From Owenia fusiformis (Eukaryota; Annelida; Polychaeta; Sabellida; Oweniidae), in assembly GCA_903813345.2 (NCBI GenBank), contig CAIIXF020000117.1:1-26512 (forward strand): DNA of 26,512 bases. The letters run 5' to 3'. How positions within the stretch are numbered: position 1 is the first letter of the stretch; every line of letters starts with the position of its first letter. A program made the translations under genes and the position numbers. This document shows, one piece after another, positions 1-8,701 of the stretch. The notes beneath the pieces are model-generated. The model was not told where the DNA came from and ran no database searches. It saw only the letters and a program-made list of their open reading frames with translations.

Positions 1-640
1 GTTCCCAAGTTGTGATTGAAACAGCTTGAAACCCCTCCAAATGAAATGTGTCAAGAAGAGCAGTCTTGTCTGGAGAGAAAAGTGAGATGCTCCTGGTTTT
101 AAAGTGGATGACACACTGAGCCAAGACGACTCCTAGTGGAGAGACCAAAGTATTTCCAAAAGAAATGAATCCAGATTGGGTGAATCCAGACTAAGACCAT
201 ATGTACTGACTTCTTCTAGGTCTGAGTTACCAGAAAAATTACGAGGTAGCAATCTAAGGCACTTCGATCAGCGTGTTGTCAGGACAATGTCTGAATTTTA
301 GGGGCAAATATACAACTTTGACATCTTACGTACAATTTGTGGCACACAAGACCAGTATATTCTGTTGAAATAGACCCAATTGTCCCGACAACACCCTCAT
401 TAAATTGCTTCAGATTGCTACCTATACATTGAGACCGATGAGGCAGCTTCCTCTAACTTCATCATTTGAGACTGAATACTCTATCTTTTATGAGTACTGG
501 TATCTACAACTAATTTTAATGTTATGAGTAAATATTTTTTCAATTTTTTCTTCAACATGTATTGTAATGACTTCAGTATGAATGAAATGTCCCTTGGTGT
601 TGTGGTCCTGGATTGTGATATTGGTTCTCGATTGGAGGGG
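1..640. other. unassigned, mostly non-coding
   Basis: I recognise no gene here. Frames on both strands are short and broken. A weak inverted similarity links TGTTGTCAGGACAATG near 276 with CATTGTCCCGACAACA-like sequence near 380-395. The region lies just left of a purine-rich tract and a Gag-like remnant, so it may be decayed retrotransposon, but nothing proves it. Confidence 0.4.
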
Positions 641-820
641 GGAGGGGGATGTGAGACATTGTTTCTTTTCACGTTAGATCATGGTTTTGGGATATATAGG
701 GTCTACTTTTCTTATGACAGATTTACACTTACAGTTTGCTTTTCTTGTCGGGTTTCCTTAAAGTTTTTAGTCACCCTTCCCTTTTGGCATTTGTGCTTAT
801 ATATTCAACAGACATTCCTG
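636..820 (+). repeat. possible retrotransposon polypurine tract and LTR remnant
   Basis: A purine run (GGAGGGGGGAGGGGGATG) ends at about 649 and is followed directly by TGTGAGACATTG. That is the usual order of a polypurine tract and the first bases of a 3' LTR in Gypsy elements. A TATA-like GATATATAGG lies about 45 bp further on, and the stretch ends near ATTCAACAGACATTCCTGG, where TGG could begin a primer-binding site. A Gag-like frame starts 70 bp downstream. No partner LTR is visible in the window, so the LTR boundaries are inference. Confidence 0.25.
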
Positions 821-891
821 GTATGAGAGGAGATCCTGTGACTCACTGTAAGAGAGAATTGAATTAAACTGAATCCCAAATGATGTCATAA

Positions 892-1490
892 AGGTTTGGG
901 AACTCTGAGGTCAAATGTTATAAAGATGCGAGAGTAATAGTACAGCGCTCAGATGACAATCAAGGACAGGCTATAAAGGCTAAATTTGCTGAGAAAGCAT
1001 TGGGCATGTATGAGATGGCTCTAGAGTCAGCACAATTTGGAAGGAAAACCAAGATTAAACCAACCCCATTGTTTGATGGGAACACACTGTGGTTAGACTT
1101 CAAAGCATACTTCAAGAATTGCATGGTGAGCAAGCAGAGAAATGATGAAGAGAAGAGGCAGGCCTTACTAACCAGTTGATGGAAGATATTAAGCGCAGCA
1201 GCTAGTGCAGGAGCTGGAAGAGGGGTATGCCTATGATGACCTGGTGGAGGCTTTAACATATCTCGAGATGCCTTGCTCTTCACAAGATAGACTAGCGAGG
1301 TAGAGCTCTGGGAATGCCATAACTGATGATGATGAGCAGCAGTACACAGAAGAGATCCAAAGTCTCTTGATCAGGCCATGGAAGTGGCCCAGAGGGGGGA
1401 AGCGTATCAGGAATCTGAATGGATCCAGAAAGGACTCAAGCTAATACAACGGGATCATCATATCTCCTTTTCTTCTAGTGATCATGTGGG
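892..1490 (+). pseudogene. Gag-like retroelement remnant, frameshifted
   Basis: An open frame without a start codon runs for 95 codons from 892 to a TGA at 1177-1179. It contains PTPLFDGNTLWLDFKAYFKN, which resembles the 'P..F.G...W.DF...F' opening of the capsid-like Gag domain in Ty3/Gypsy-type elements. The similarity resumes in another frame around 1196-1304, with an acidic stretch LEEGYAYDDLVEAL resembling a later Gag helix, followed by a stop. The reading therefore needs at least one frameshift. It is one of the few coding remnants on the plus strand. Gag proteins diverge fast, so the family call is tentative; the coding nature of the first block is more secure. No zinc knuckle (CCHC) was found downstream. 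Confidence 0.4.
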
Positions 1491-2170
1491 GGGAAACCTC
1501 TTTAAATGATTGAAGAAATAAAGACGGAGATGAAGAGGAATATAAAAGCTAGAGTCTGTCAAACGTTTCAAGAAGAGAGCTCTGTGCACATTGTGGCATT
1601 AATTGTAGGAGTTGTTGTAAGAAGGTACATGTTTTGTAGAGCTGTCAATTGGTATGTTTTGATTGATCAGCCTAAGGGCACATGTCTTATGTTTGGCTAC
1701 AGCCCCAAAAGAGGTCAGAAGAGAGAAAAGCTCCCCGAGAGTAAGAGTTCTATATCCAGTAACTCAGCAATTCATCCTGAACAATTTCTTAATCTGGTGA
1801 GAAGCATGGTTGCCAACTCTTGCAAGGCACAAACAGTGAGGAGAATAGTTGAAACCTAGTGAGAGAAATGTCCTTGTTCAAGCTGATTGTTCTGTCGCTG
1901 CTTTTGGCTCCTGTTTATGGAGATGGCATGAGATGGGAGAATAACCTTGACGCAGATGGCGATTGCTGACATTAACAGCATTAACAGAGAAGGAATTCTG
2001 AGAACAGATTTCATCAGAGCTAACGTAGCTGTGATACACTATGGCGCTGTGCTGATGTGTTTTCCTGAACCAGATGAGTTATAAAATGAAGAGCTTTGAG
2101 AGCTCAAAAGCAGGCAAATGAGATCTAACTCTGCTATCATGGCACCATAATACACATCGTTTATATCGTT
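1491..2170. other. unassigned stretch after the Gag-like remnant
   Basis: A 117-codon plus-strand frame at 1506-1859 is open, but I do not recognise it. It is rich in K, R and S, with a C-x6-C pair and no clear domain. It may be a continuation of the retroelement or chance. 1860-2170 shows no convincing frame on either strand. Confidence 0.3.
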
Positions 2171-2235
2171 AATATAAGATGGTTAAAAACCAAGAAAGTT
2201 AGTCAAAATAGGATTCATCGTCTAAAAAGTACATG

Positions 2236-2249
2236 GTAACCATGGGAAC
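2236..2249. promoter_or_regulatory. X-box-like palindrome, satellite copy 1
   Basis: GTAACCATGGGAAC fits the RFX X-box pattern GTNRCC-N(0-3)-RGYAAC with one mismatch in the right half. Function is inferred from the motif only. Confidence 0.4.
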
Positions 2250-2434
2250 GAGTGTTTATGGTATGCTTACCAACATGAAAACTTTAATTTATCAGTATAT
2301 CTAGATGGTTGACATACTCTTCTTTGTATTGGCAATACATATACATACTTTTAACCATTATTAAGACGTGAGGCCATTGAAACAATCTTATCATATTGTT
2401 AATATATGGAATATTGATGCCAAAGCAAGGGTTA

Positions 2435-2442
2435 TGACGTCA
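2435..2442. promoter_or_regulatory. CRE (CREB/ATF) palindrome, satellite copy 1
   Basis: A perfect TGACGTCA. The same octamer recurs in all four units despite divergence around it, though four copies by descent do not by themselves prove selection. Confidence 0.5.
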
Positions 2443-2604
2443 TAATGTATATGTAAATATAAAGCTAATTAACATAATTTATGCAGGATGTGAAAGAACT
2501 TATTATTACGCTTCTTCTGATACCAATAATACTAAGATTGCTTAAAAATAAAGAAAGTTACAGTCCAAAATGTTTTTATTGACTGAATTGCTGAAAAGTT
2601 CACG

Positions 2605-2618
2605 GTAACCATGGCAGC
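2605..2618. promoter_or_regulatory. X-box-like palindrome, satellite copy 2
   Basis: GTAACCATGGCAGC, one mismatch from the symmetric X-box. Confidence 0.4.
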
Positions 2619-2801
2619 GAGTTTTTATGTTATTCTAACCAACATGCAGCCTTCAATATCAGTATATCCGAAAAGCCAAAATACTCTTGCTTGTATTGGC
2701 ACCGCATTTACCTACTTTCATCCATTTTCAAGAAGTTTAACTAATAAAACACTGTTATTTTATTGTAAATATATGGAAAATCGAGGCCAAAAGAAGGGCT
2801 A

Positions 2802-2809
2802 TGACGTCA
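2802..2809. promoter_or_regulatory. CRE palindrome, satellite copy 2
   Basis: A perfect TGACGTCA, followed about 20 bp later by GAGCCAATTAAC, which holds a CCAAT box. Confidence 0.5.
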
Positions 2810-2968
2810 TAATGGATACGCAAATGAGCCAATTAACATAATTTATGCTTACGGTGAAAGAACTTATTATTTCGCTTCTTCTGATACCAATAATGCTAAG
2901 ATTGCTTAAAAACAAAGAAAGTTACAGTCCAAAAAGTATTTATTGCCTGAATTCCTGAAAAGTTCACA

Positions 2969-2982
2969 GTAACCATGGAAAC
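2969..2982. promoter_or_regulatory. X-box-like palindrome, satellite copy 3
   Basis: GTAACCATGGAAAC, one mismatch from the symmetric X-box. Confidence 0.4.
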
Positions 2983-3164
2983 GAGATTTTATGATATTCT
3001 ATCCAACATGCAACCTTTAATATCAGTATATCCAAAAAGCTGACATACTCTTGCTTGTATTGGCACCGCATTTACCTACGTTCATCCATTCTAAGAAGTT
3101 TAACTAATAAAACACTGTTGTTTTATCGTAAATATATGGAAAATCGAGGCCAAAATAAGGGCTA

Positions 3165-3172
3165 TGACGTCA
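3165..3172. promoter_or_regulatory. CRE palindrome, satellite copy 3
   Basis: A perfect TGACGTCA with the same downstream CCAAT box as copy 2. Confidence 0.5.
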
Positions 3173-3331
3173 CAATGGATACGCAAATGAGCCAATTAAC
3201 ATAATTTATGCTTGCGGTGAAGGAACTTATTATTTCGCTTCTTCTGATACCAATAATGCTAAGATTGCTTAAAAACAAAGAAAGTTACAGTCCAAAACGT
3301 TTTTATTGCTTAAATTACTGAAAAGTTCACG

Positions 3332-3345
3332 GTAACCATGGCAAC
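3332..3345. promoter_or_regulatory. perfect X-box, satellite copy 4
   Basis: GTAACCATGGCAAC matches the full RFX consensus in both halves (GTAACC, 2-bp spacer, GGCAAC). It also equals the consensus of the four copies. Confidence 0.5.
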
Positions 3346-3524
3346 GAGTTTTTATGTTATTCTAACCAACTGCAGCCTTCAATATCAGTATATCCCAAAA
3401 GCTGACATACTCTTGCTTGTATTGGCAGTATATTTACCTACTTTTATCCATTTTTAAGTGTAACTAATAAAACACTGTTACTTTGTTGTAACTATATGGA
3501 AAATTGAGGCCAAAAGAAGGGTTA

Positions 3525-3532
3525 TGACGTCA
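3525..3532. promoter_or_regulatory. CRE palindrome, satellite copy 4
   Basis: A perfect TGACGTCA. Ten bases on, GATATGCAAATGAG includes an octamer (ATGCAAAT); the CCAAT box seen in copies 2 and 3 is mutated to CGAAT here. Confidence 0.5.
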
Positions 3533-3665
3533 TAATTGATATGCAAATGAGCGAATTAACATTATTTATGCTTGAGGTGAAAGAACTCATTATTACGCTT
3601 CAGCAGATACCAATAATGTGAAGATTTGTTAAAAATCGAGAAAGTTACAGTCTAAAATGTATTAA

Positions 3666-4110
3666 CCACCAAGTAAGAAATTTAAAAAGTGGGCGTGGCT
3701 TTTGCGTCCCGTTTCCATAGTGATCGGCCATTTTTCAATTTTTATTATTGCCATTTTTGAAATCTGCATATTCATATTATGAAAGTCAGGTATGACTCAT
3801 GCGGTTGCAAGCTATCTTAATTAAGGTCAACAAATAAGGCCTTTTTGCTGGATCTCCCACTCGCCTATTATTTAAATTTCGAAGAAACAAAAAATATTCA
3901 TTTTGTATTCATTTATTTTACTCAAACAGGTATTATAGTAGGTGCTCGGATTTCCCTACAGTTACAACAAATATACATGGGGTGCTCGGATGTACCTGCT
4001 ATCACTGATTTAGACGTACGGACTCCATACCTGCACATGTTATTTTCTTGTACAAAATTAAGTATGAAGGCAGGTGTGTATTTCCTTGCTTTTTTCTGGA
4101 AAGTATCATT
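3666..4110. other. non-coding stretch with a GC-box-like element
   Basis: No credible gene. AGTGGGCGTGGC near 3688-3699 looks like a KLF/Sp-type site, and CGTTTCCATAGTGAT 10 bp later resembles a degraded X-box. GGTGCTCGGAT occurs twice, near 3941 and 3981. Confidence 0.35.
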
Positions 4111-4118
4111 ACACTGTC

Positions 4119-4280
4119 AAGGCCCGTTGCCAGAGGGGGAGCTGGGGGAGCGTCAGCGGAAGCTCCCCTCCTGGCCAGAAATTCTTTCAAAATCATGCAG
4201 TTTTCCACCATTCTGAGAATTTTTCACATGATTTTTAGCCAAAATTGTGAAAAAGCTCCCCCCTGGAAAAAAAGATGACC
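4119..4280 (+). repeat. G-rich dispersed-repeat-like segment
   Basis: This local G/C-rich island in AT-rich sequence can be read as RPVARGGAGGASAEAPLL on the plus strand. Similar glycine/alanine/proline-rich short frames turn up, from memory, in many invertebrate gene models as translated repeats rather than true proteins. I treat it as a piece of a dispersed element. The opposite strand is also open for 69 codons, which argues against real coding. Confidence 0.3.
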
Positions 4281-4905
4281 ATGTGACATTTTTTATGCTT
4301 GAACTTTGGTCACTAGTTGGTATTATTGTATTAAAGACATCATTGCTTTAATAAATAATAGTGAAACATCTGCAAATTATTGTTTTTGTTATGGAATGAT
4401 GTTTGGAACATTAAAGTTTTCAAGAAAAAAATTCACAATAACTTAACTTGATATTTCATTGTCTCTTTATTATACCAAAGTTCAGGGCCTGACCTTAACT
4501 TTTTTTTACCAGTAGCAACGACCAAAACAAGGAGCAAATTCCCATATTCAGGTAGCAAAATAATGCTACAAGGAAACATTATCAGGTAGCAAATTGCTCC
4601 TCAAATTATATTTCAGGTAGCAAAAGTTAATGTGTATAATTCCATTTTGTAGCTAATGGAGGGTCATGCATTTACTTGAAAACACCTATTTTAACTTGCT
4701 TATTTGAACTGAAGCACTGTAATATGTTGTGTTTATGTGTTTTCGGGCATGCTTCAAAAAACATAGTCTTAGTGCTTTCTACAACCATGTTGCATTCCTC
4801 CTTTGAAACTACATTTTGATTCCTAATTTGATCATCCCACTTACACTTATTTTAACTAGCTTACCTATTTGAAGAACATTTTAAACTGTAAATTTTGTTA
4901 ACAAA
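4281..4905. other. non-coding, with a short GGTAGCAAA repeat cluster
   Basis: CAGGTAGCAAA occurs at 4549, 4583 and 4614, with a degenerate CAGTAGCAA at 4510. Otherwise AT-rich with no supported gene. Confidence 0.4.
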
Positions 4906-5017
4906 ATTGTTTATCACATGTTAAGAATACAAGATTGGCTTTAAAGCCACATACAGCTCAACAAAAGTGATCAATATTGTTTATCACATGTTAAGAATAC
5001 AAGATTGGCTTTAAAGC
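4906..5017. repeat. 42-bp direct duplication, 70-bp period
   Basis: The 42 bases at 4906-4947 recur without change at 4976-5017 (ATTGTTTATCACATGTTAAG and on to TTTAAAGC), separated by 28 bp. Exact identity suggests a recent local duplication. Confidence 0.9.
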
Positions 5018-5830
5018 AATATGAGGTAGGCTTTATGAGTGATTCTAGGGAGAAGTTAGAACACATTTCATTAAAATTAGCTTAATGACAGCATTTTACT
5101 TAAACAATGTGATCATAACATGTGAGATAAGTTGTTTTACCTTGTAAAAAATAGAAATGGAGTTTTAAAGACAATCACCGTTCCCTGTTGTTTTAAGAGG
5201 AATACGCACTGGACTGCCATCTTGATGGCGATTCAGCAAATGTTTGAGAATTCATCCACTGAAACAAAACAAAAAATGTTATGTTCACCATTCCCTTTAG
5301 TAATTTACAATGGCGTTTTTCATTTATGAGTCATTTTAATTACACTGACTTGATCTCTGAACTTCAAATGCCATTTCACTCAAAGTTATTGTTTTTCACT
5401 TCAGTATGAACTCAAATTAAGGACTGTGGCTATTTAAATAAAGAACTGTGCAATAGACTGATATGTTCAACTAAATTTTCTTATTTAATCAAGCTGTACA
5501 TTAGACTAATATCTGTAATCATGTCTTACAACGAATCCCCGGTTATCTCACCTTTTTGCACTGAACGGAACGACCATTTTTTACGTTCAAGAGTCATCTG
5601 AGAACAATTTGTGGTTTTTCAGACCAAAATCCGCATGTTTTCATTGAAAATAGGAGAATGAATCATCTAATCCTAATAAAGGTAGTATAATCAATTGGGG
5701 GGTTAACAAATTATAGCGTATTCATCGATGAAACATGTTATATTTACCTGTTAGATGTGTATTGGATTTACTAGAATTTCGCGCAGGTGACATTTTTTTC
5801 GGCAAGAAATTCTGTTTCCCTAAAGCGAGT
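5018..5830. other. no gene seen
   Basis: AT-rich sequence. The only open frames are about 65-75 codons with no recognisable content. Nothing supported. Confidence 0.4.
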
Positions 5831-5835
5831 AAAGT

Positions 5836-5957
5836 CCAATCAGTGATGTTGTCTTATTTTATTTCATTTTGGGATCGGTATCAACCAATCAGCGTTGAGG
5901 TTGTTTATCGCTATCGGAAACGCAATGAAAAAATGAAAAATAGCGGGAGTGGTAAGT
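5836..5957 (+). promoter_or_regulatory. possible promoter and first exon with two CCAAT boxes
   Basis: Two CCAATCA boxes lie 49 bp apart (5836 and 5885). A short ATG frame begins near 5935 and runs into a good donor, AGTG|GTAAGT (GT at 5952). This arrangement would suit a small first exon on the plus strand, but the following 350 bp hold a THAP domain on the other strand and no acceptor was matched. Inference from motifs only. Confidence 0.2.
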
Positions 5958-5967
5958 TCTAGGGGGT

Positions 5968-6310
5968 CTAAGATCTTTTCTTAGGGCTACAAAATTTTCC
6001 AGACACTGGGGCCATACACAAAGTTGGTACAGGGTTAGCCGATGTTGGCTCATTGTCCACAAAATGCCTTGAGCAAACGCATGTGTATCCTGTTGGCTCC
6101 CAACCTTTCCTATTGATCATTTTTACCCATCTTCTGAATATAGTTCTATTCCTGATATTATCTGTTTTTGGCATGTGGAAAAAAATCACATTCTTCATCC
6201 ATGGGTATTTTCCGTGCTTTAAGTGCTTCCGAGAATCGGAGGTACATCCTACCACGCAGCAATACTTCACTGGGCATTGTTTACATGAATATTTCCTTAG
6301 AATACTGTGA
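5968..6310 (-). pseudogene. THAP-domain protein, frameshifted at its N-terminus
   Basis: Minus-strand frame encoding a full THAP zinc finger, a C2CH DNA-binding domain used by transcription factors and by P-element-type transposases. Counting from the GTG at 6270: Cys5-x3-Cys9 (CVVGC), the conserved Pro34 (HMPK), Trp48 (RRW), Cys66-x2-His69 (CSRHF) and the closing VPTL at 81-84. All four zinc ligands are present. The frame has no in-frame ATG. An ATG lies a few bases upstream in ATGCCCAGTGAAG, giving the usual short M-P start, but it is one base out of frame. A single inserted base after the start codon would explain this. The protein stops about 16 residues after the domain, so later exons or a downstream effector domain are missing. 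It could be a decayed host gene, a THAP-transposon piece, or a sequence error in a live gene. Confidence 0.75.
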
Positions 6311-6365
6311 TTTTAGCGTGTAATTATTGAAAACTTGAGAAAGATCGTAATATATTTTCTAGAAC

Positions 6366-6377
6366 CAATATGGCGGC
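6366..6377 (+). promoter_or_regulatory. YY1-like site upstream of the THAP domain
   Basis: CCAATATGGCGGC closely matches the YY1 core (AANATGGCGGC) and overlaps a CCAAT box. It lies about 100 bp upstream of the minus-strand THAP start, a normal place for a YY1 site. A second CCAAT is near 6453. No expression evidence. Confidence 0.4.
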
Positions 6378-6800
6378 TAGTCAACTGATCATGTGATTTC
6401 TTCTCTCCTGGAATATATTCCTCTTTTCAACCATTGTTTTCACCCCGTTAGGAGCCAATAGAACGAGAAAAAATGTCTGTTATATAAAGATTATCAAAAG
6501 AGTAATCGTTTCTGATAGTTTTTTTTTCTCTGATCGCACGGAGATTTGATCGAAAATATCGATTGAAAAATGGGTATGAAAATACCAATGTTAAACCAAT
6601 GGGGATAGAACCAGGAAGAAAAAAGTTGTACCCCTGCGAACTGAATCATGGGTAATATTTTTACCATATAAGGAATAACTTTCGCACTTTCTCATCGAAG
6701 AGCGATTGTAGTGCCAATCGAGATTTCGAGAATTGGAACATCACCACTGAAAGGCTTAACCATTTAGTCAAAATGTGCATTATTTTACACTTTTGTTTTT
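6378..6800. other. no gene seen
   Basis: Intergenic or intronic-looking sequence between the YY1-like site and the next exon. No frame or repeat recognised. Confidence 0.4.
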
Positions 6801-6807
6801 GTCTTAC

Positions 6808-6967
6808 CTTTGTTAAGTTTTGCTACCGGCTGTCTTATCTTATTTTCAGCTTTTAGATATTCCATGAGTTCACATACCACTTGGTGAAGTTTGTCCTCCC
6901 ACTGACCTTGCTTTAGTTGCTTATTCCCAGAGCTCTGTTGTACCAGACGTTCAAGTTCTGCAATAAG
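6808..6967 (-). CDS. predicted internal exon, helical protein, unknown
   Basis: The 160-nt block is open throughout and bounded by strong splice signals on the minus strand: a polypyrimidine tract ending TTATTTTCAG just before it (AG at 6968-6969) and AAAG|GTAAGA just after it. Its product begins LIAELERLVQQSS and is rich in Q, E, K and L, so probably alpha-helical, perhaps coiled-coil. It starts in phase 0 and ends one base into a codon. I do not recognise the family. It may be a host exon or part of a spliced transposon gene. The THAP remnant lies downstream on the same strand, but THAP domains normally sit at the N-terminus, so the two probably do not belong to one gene. Confidence 0.45.
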
Positions 6968-7177
6968 CTGAAAATAAGAAAAGAAATTTGTATGCATAAA
7001 TACTCTGGGTTATGATTCTCAAAACCTTATGGACCAAAACTGACCCACTGGCACCGACTAAAATGTTGACAAAACTGAAATGCATTTTTCATTTCTCTCA
7101 GAAGTTCATCTCCCTGCGATTAGAATCAAATGGTAATTCAGTTAATAATATTTATGGTCCACATTGAAAAGTGAGTC

Positions 7178-7715
7178 TCAGCCAATCAGTTTAAAGCAAA
7201 TGATTTTGCTGTGTATTATTTTGCTGTGCAGGTATAAAGCGATAGGTCTTGCCTTTACCAAATGCTCATTCTGGAGTTTGGAACAGAAAGCAACTGCCAG
7301 GATTACAACATCAGTGTCAATAGTTCTAATCATGAATGAGTTGTAGCCTTTATTTGCTGCATCCTGAACATGGAGAAAGATCCTAGAATCAGCCTCTTCT
7401 TGTGTGCATGGAGCATGTAAAGTGTCAGTTGGGGGAGAGCTTACGACATCTTGCTCTAAAGTAGTAACCAGTTGTTTATCTGGGGCTATTGGTATGTTTC
7501 CAACAGACATGGCCAATAGTTCAAAAAATCCAGTTTTGTTTTTGTCTCTCTTTCCAGTTTCCAGGTATGGCAGCTGTAGGGTAAACCTTCCTCCTCTTTC
7601 CCTTACCTCGGTTCTGGCGAGTTCTTAGTTTGAGACTGTTAGGTAGGTATCTATCCCATATGATGTCAAGTCTCTGGACCTGGCTCAGCTGTTGCTGAAT
7701 GTAAGGGTTGAATAT
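7178..7715 (-). pseudogene. EEAD..DTDVV family protein fragment (PIN-like nuclease-like), broken
   Basis: Order on the minus strand: RLDIIWDRYLPNS near 7660, a basic stretch RGKGKRRK, IPGNW, then after a frameshift NKTGFFELLAMSVGN. Next come EEADSRIFLHV (EEAD at residues 40-43 of the 112-aa frame) and IRTIDTDVVILAVAF (DTD at 67-69). After another frameshift comes a GKGKTYRFIP motif. I know this block order from a large repeated family in cnidarian and molluscan genomes, usually annotated as uncharacterised. The E-E-x-D plus D-T-D spacing recalls the acidic motifs of PIN/FEN/XRN-type 5' nucleases (inference). At least two frameshifts make it non-functional. Its upstream end runs straight into a CACTA transposase fragment near 7700. 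Confidence 0.65.
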
Positions 7716-8701
7716 GTTGCTTGCATAGGTATATAATATACAGGCATATAATAATGGAGTCTAAATAAATCTGACCATCTGGCCCCATATTCAAGTTCTA
7801 CTTTTCTGGTTGGAGTAAGAGTATTAATATTTCTAACTTTATCAGCATATTTTATTTATATGTTGGAGATCATTTCGGATTTCAGAAGGATTGAGAGAAG
7901 ATCCAGAATAATTAGCTTTCTCAAGAAAAAGTTCTAGGAATTTTCTTGTGCACTTATTGGAACCCCTTAGAGCCCCATGTCCAACAAATCCCCCACATTT
8001 ACATGTTGCTGGTATATCACAAGTCAAACAATGAATCTTTAATCTATAAAAGTTATCCAAAATACCAACCAATATCATATCTTCTTCAAAGAATCTGACT
8101 TCCCTTGGAAGATTGTTGATGATCAGATAAATTGCACCTACAGAGTTAGATCAGTGATCATAAGGTTGGAACAAATCCACATTCATTGATGTTAATAAAT
8201 TAGTCTTCCTTCCAAATATCACCATCATAAATATTAGCTAAAACTCCCATCTTCATCTTTTTTATTCCTCCAATTTTGACATAATTCAATAAAACCAGCC
8301 CTTTGTACCAAACGAGATATGGATTCTTTGATACTTTTATAACAAAGAATCTTGTAAGGCTTCAAGTTTATTCCATTTAGAGTTTTCGCTTCCTTTCAAA
8401 GTTTAGTATTACATGGAGTTTGAAATCTCCGCATGGAGTGATTGGGAAATTCAACAAACTTGCATTTTAAAATAATCCGAGAGTCATTTGATCTTTCTGT
8501 GTAACAATCATACAGGTCACTCATATCACATAGAAAAATATTCAAAAATAAAAGCAGTGCTTGTACAGCTTTGCCTGACACTTTGAATACCCTCTGCCAA
8601 GTCAATATAAAAATATTTTTCTCAAACCATATACTTTCACTATTTACATTAAAATCAACAAAATTTACACTATTTACAAGTCTTGTTTTTGATGTACACA
8701 A
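7690..8701 (-). pseudogene. CACTA/EnSpm (Transposase_21-type) transposase fragment
   Basis: Three minus-strand blocks follow in the expected order for Transposase_21-like proteins. At 8396-8701, KAVQALLLFLNIFL and VEFPNH with a PC..L ending match the region before the nuclease core. At 7842-8078, LTCDIPATCKCGGFVGHGAL corresponds to the family's 'CDIPA.RK.CGF.GH.A..GC.KC' zinc-like block, followed by NYSG. In another frame at 7690-7840, YGARWSDLFRLHYY corresponds to the block just before the catalytic DPMHN. Here that motif is degraded to IPMQATYST. Frame changes occur between all three blocks. The fragment stops there and EEAD-family sequence begins, so the rest of the transposase is absent. 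No CACTA terminal repeats were found nearby. Non-functional. Confidence 0.75.

Larger units (their letters stand above)
2175..3665. repeat. tandem satellite, four copies of a ~365-bp unit
   Basis: Four head-to-tail copies are anchored by three landmarks per unit. GTAACCATGG occurs at 2236, 2605, 2969 and 3332 (spacing 369, 364, 363). TGACGTCA occurs at 2435, 2802, 3165 and 3525. AAAGTTACAGTCC-like unit ends occur near 2556, 2919, 3284 and 3645. Copies 2 and 3 are very alike; copy 1 is the most diverged and copy 4 intermediate. No unit holds a conserved open frame, so this is not a coding repeat. Each unit combines an RFX X-box-like palindrome, a CRE and, in copies 2 and 3, a CCAAT box about 20 bp after the CRE. 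Whether the array is local or a genome-wide satellite cannot be told from one window. Confidence 0.92.

Noticed and set aside
524-826. 100-codon plus-strand frame as an envelope or pol C-terminus
   Set aside because: It crosses the presumed purine tract and LTR start and has no recognisable motif.
2611-2841. 76-codon plus-strand frame in satellite unit 2
   Set aside because: Not kept open in the other three units, so not a coding repeat.
2236-3532. A true MHC-II-type S/X/X2/Y enhancer module
   Set aside because: The X-box and CRE are about 200 bp apart rather than adjacent, so the classical module cannot be claimed.
2175-3665. CRISPR-like array
   Set aside because: Whole ~365-bp units are repeated with no short repeat/spacer structure, and the DNA is eukaryotic.
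4002-4278. Overlapping frames on both strands around the G-rich segment
   Set aside because: Both strands open, low-complexity content, no domain; better explained as a dispersed repeat.
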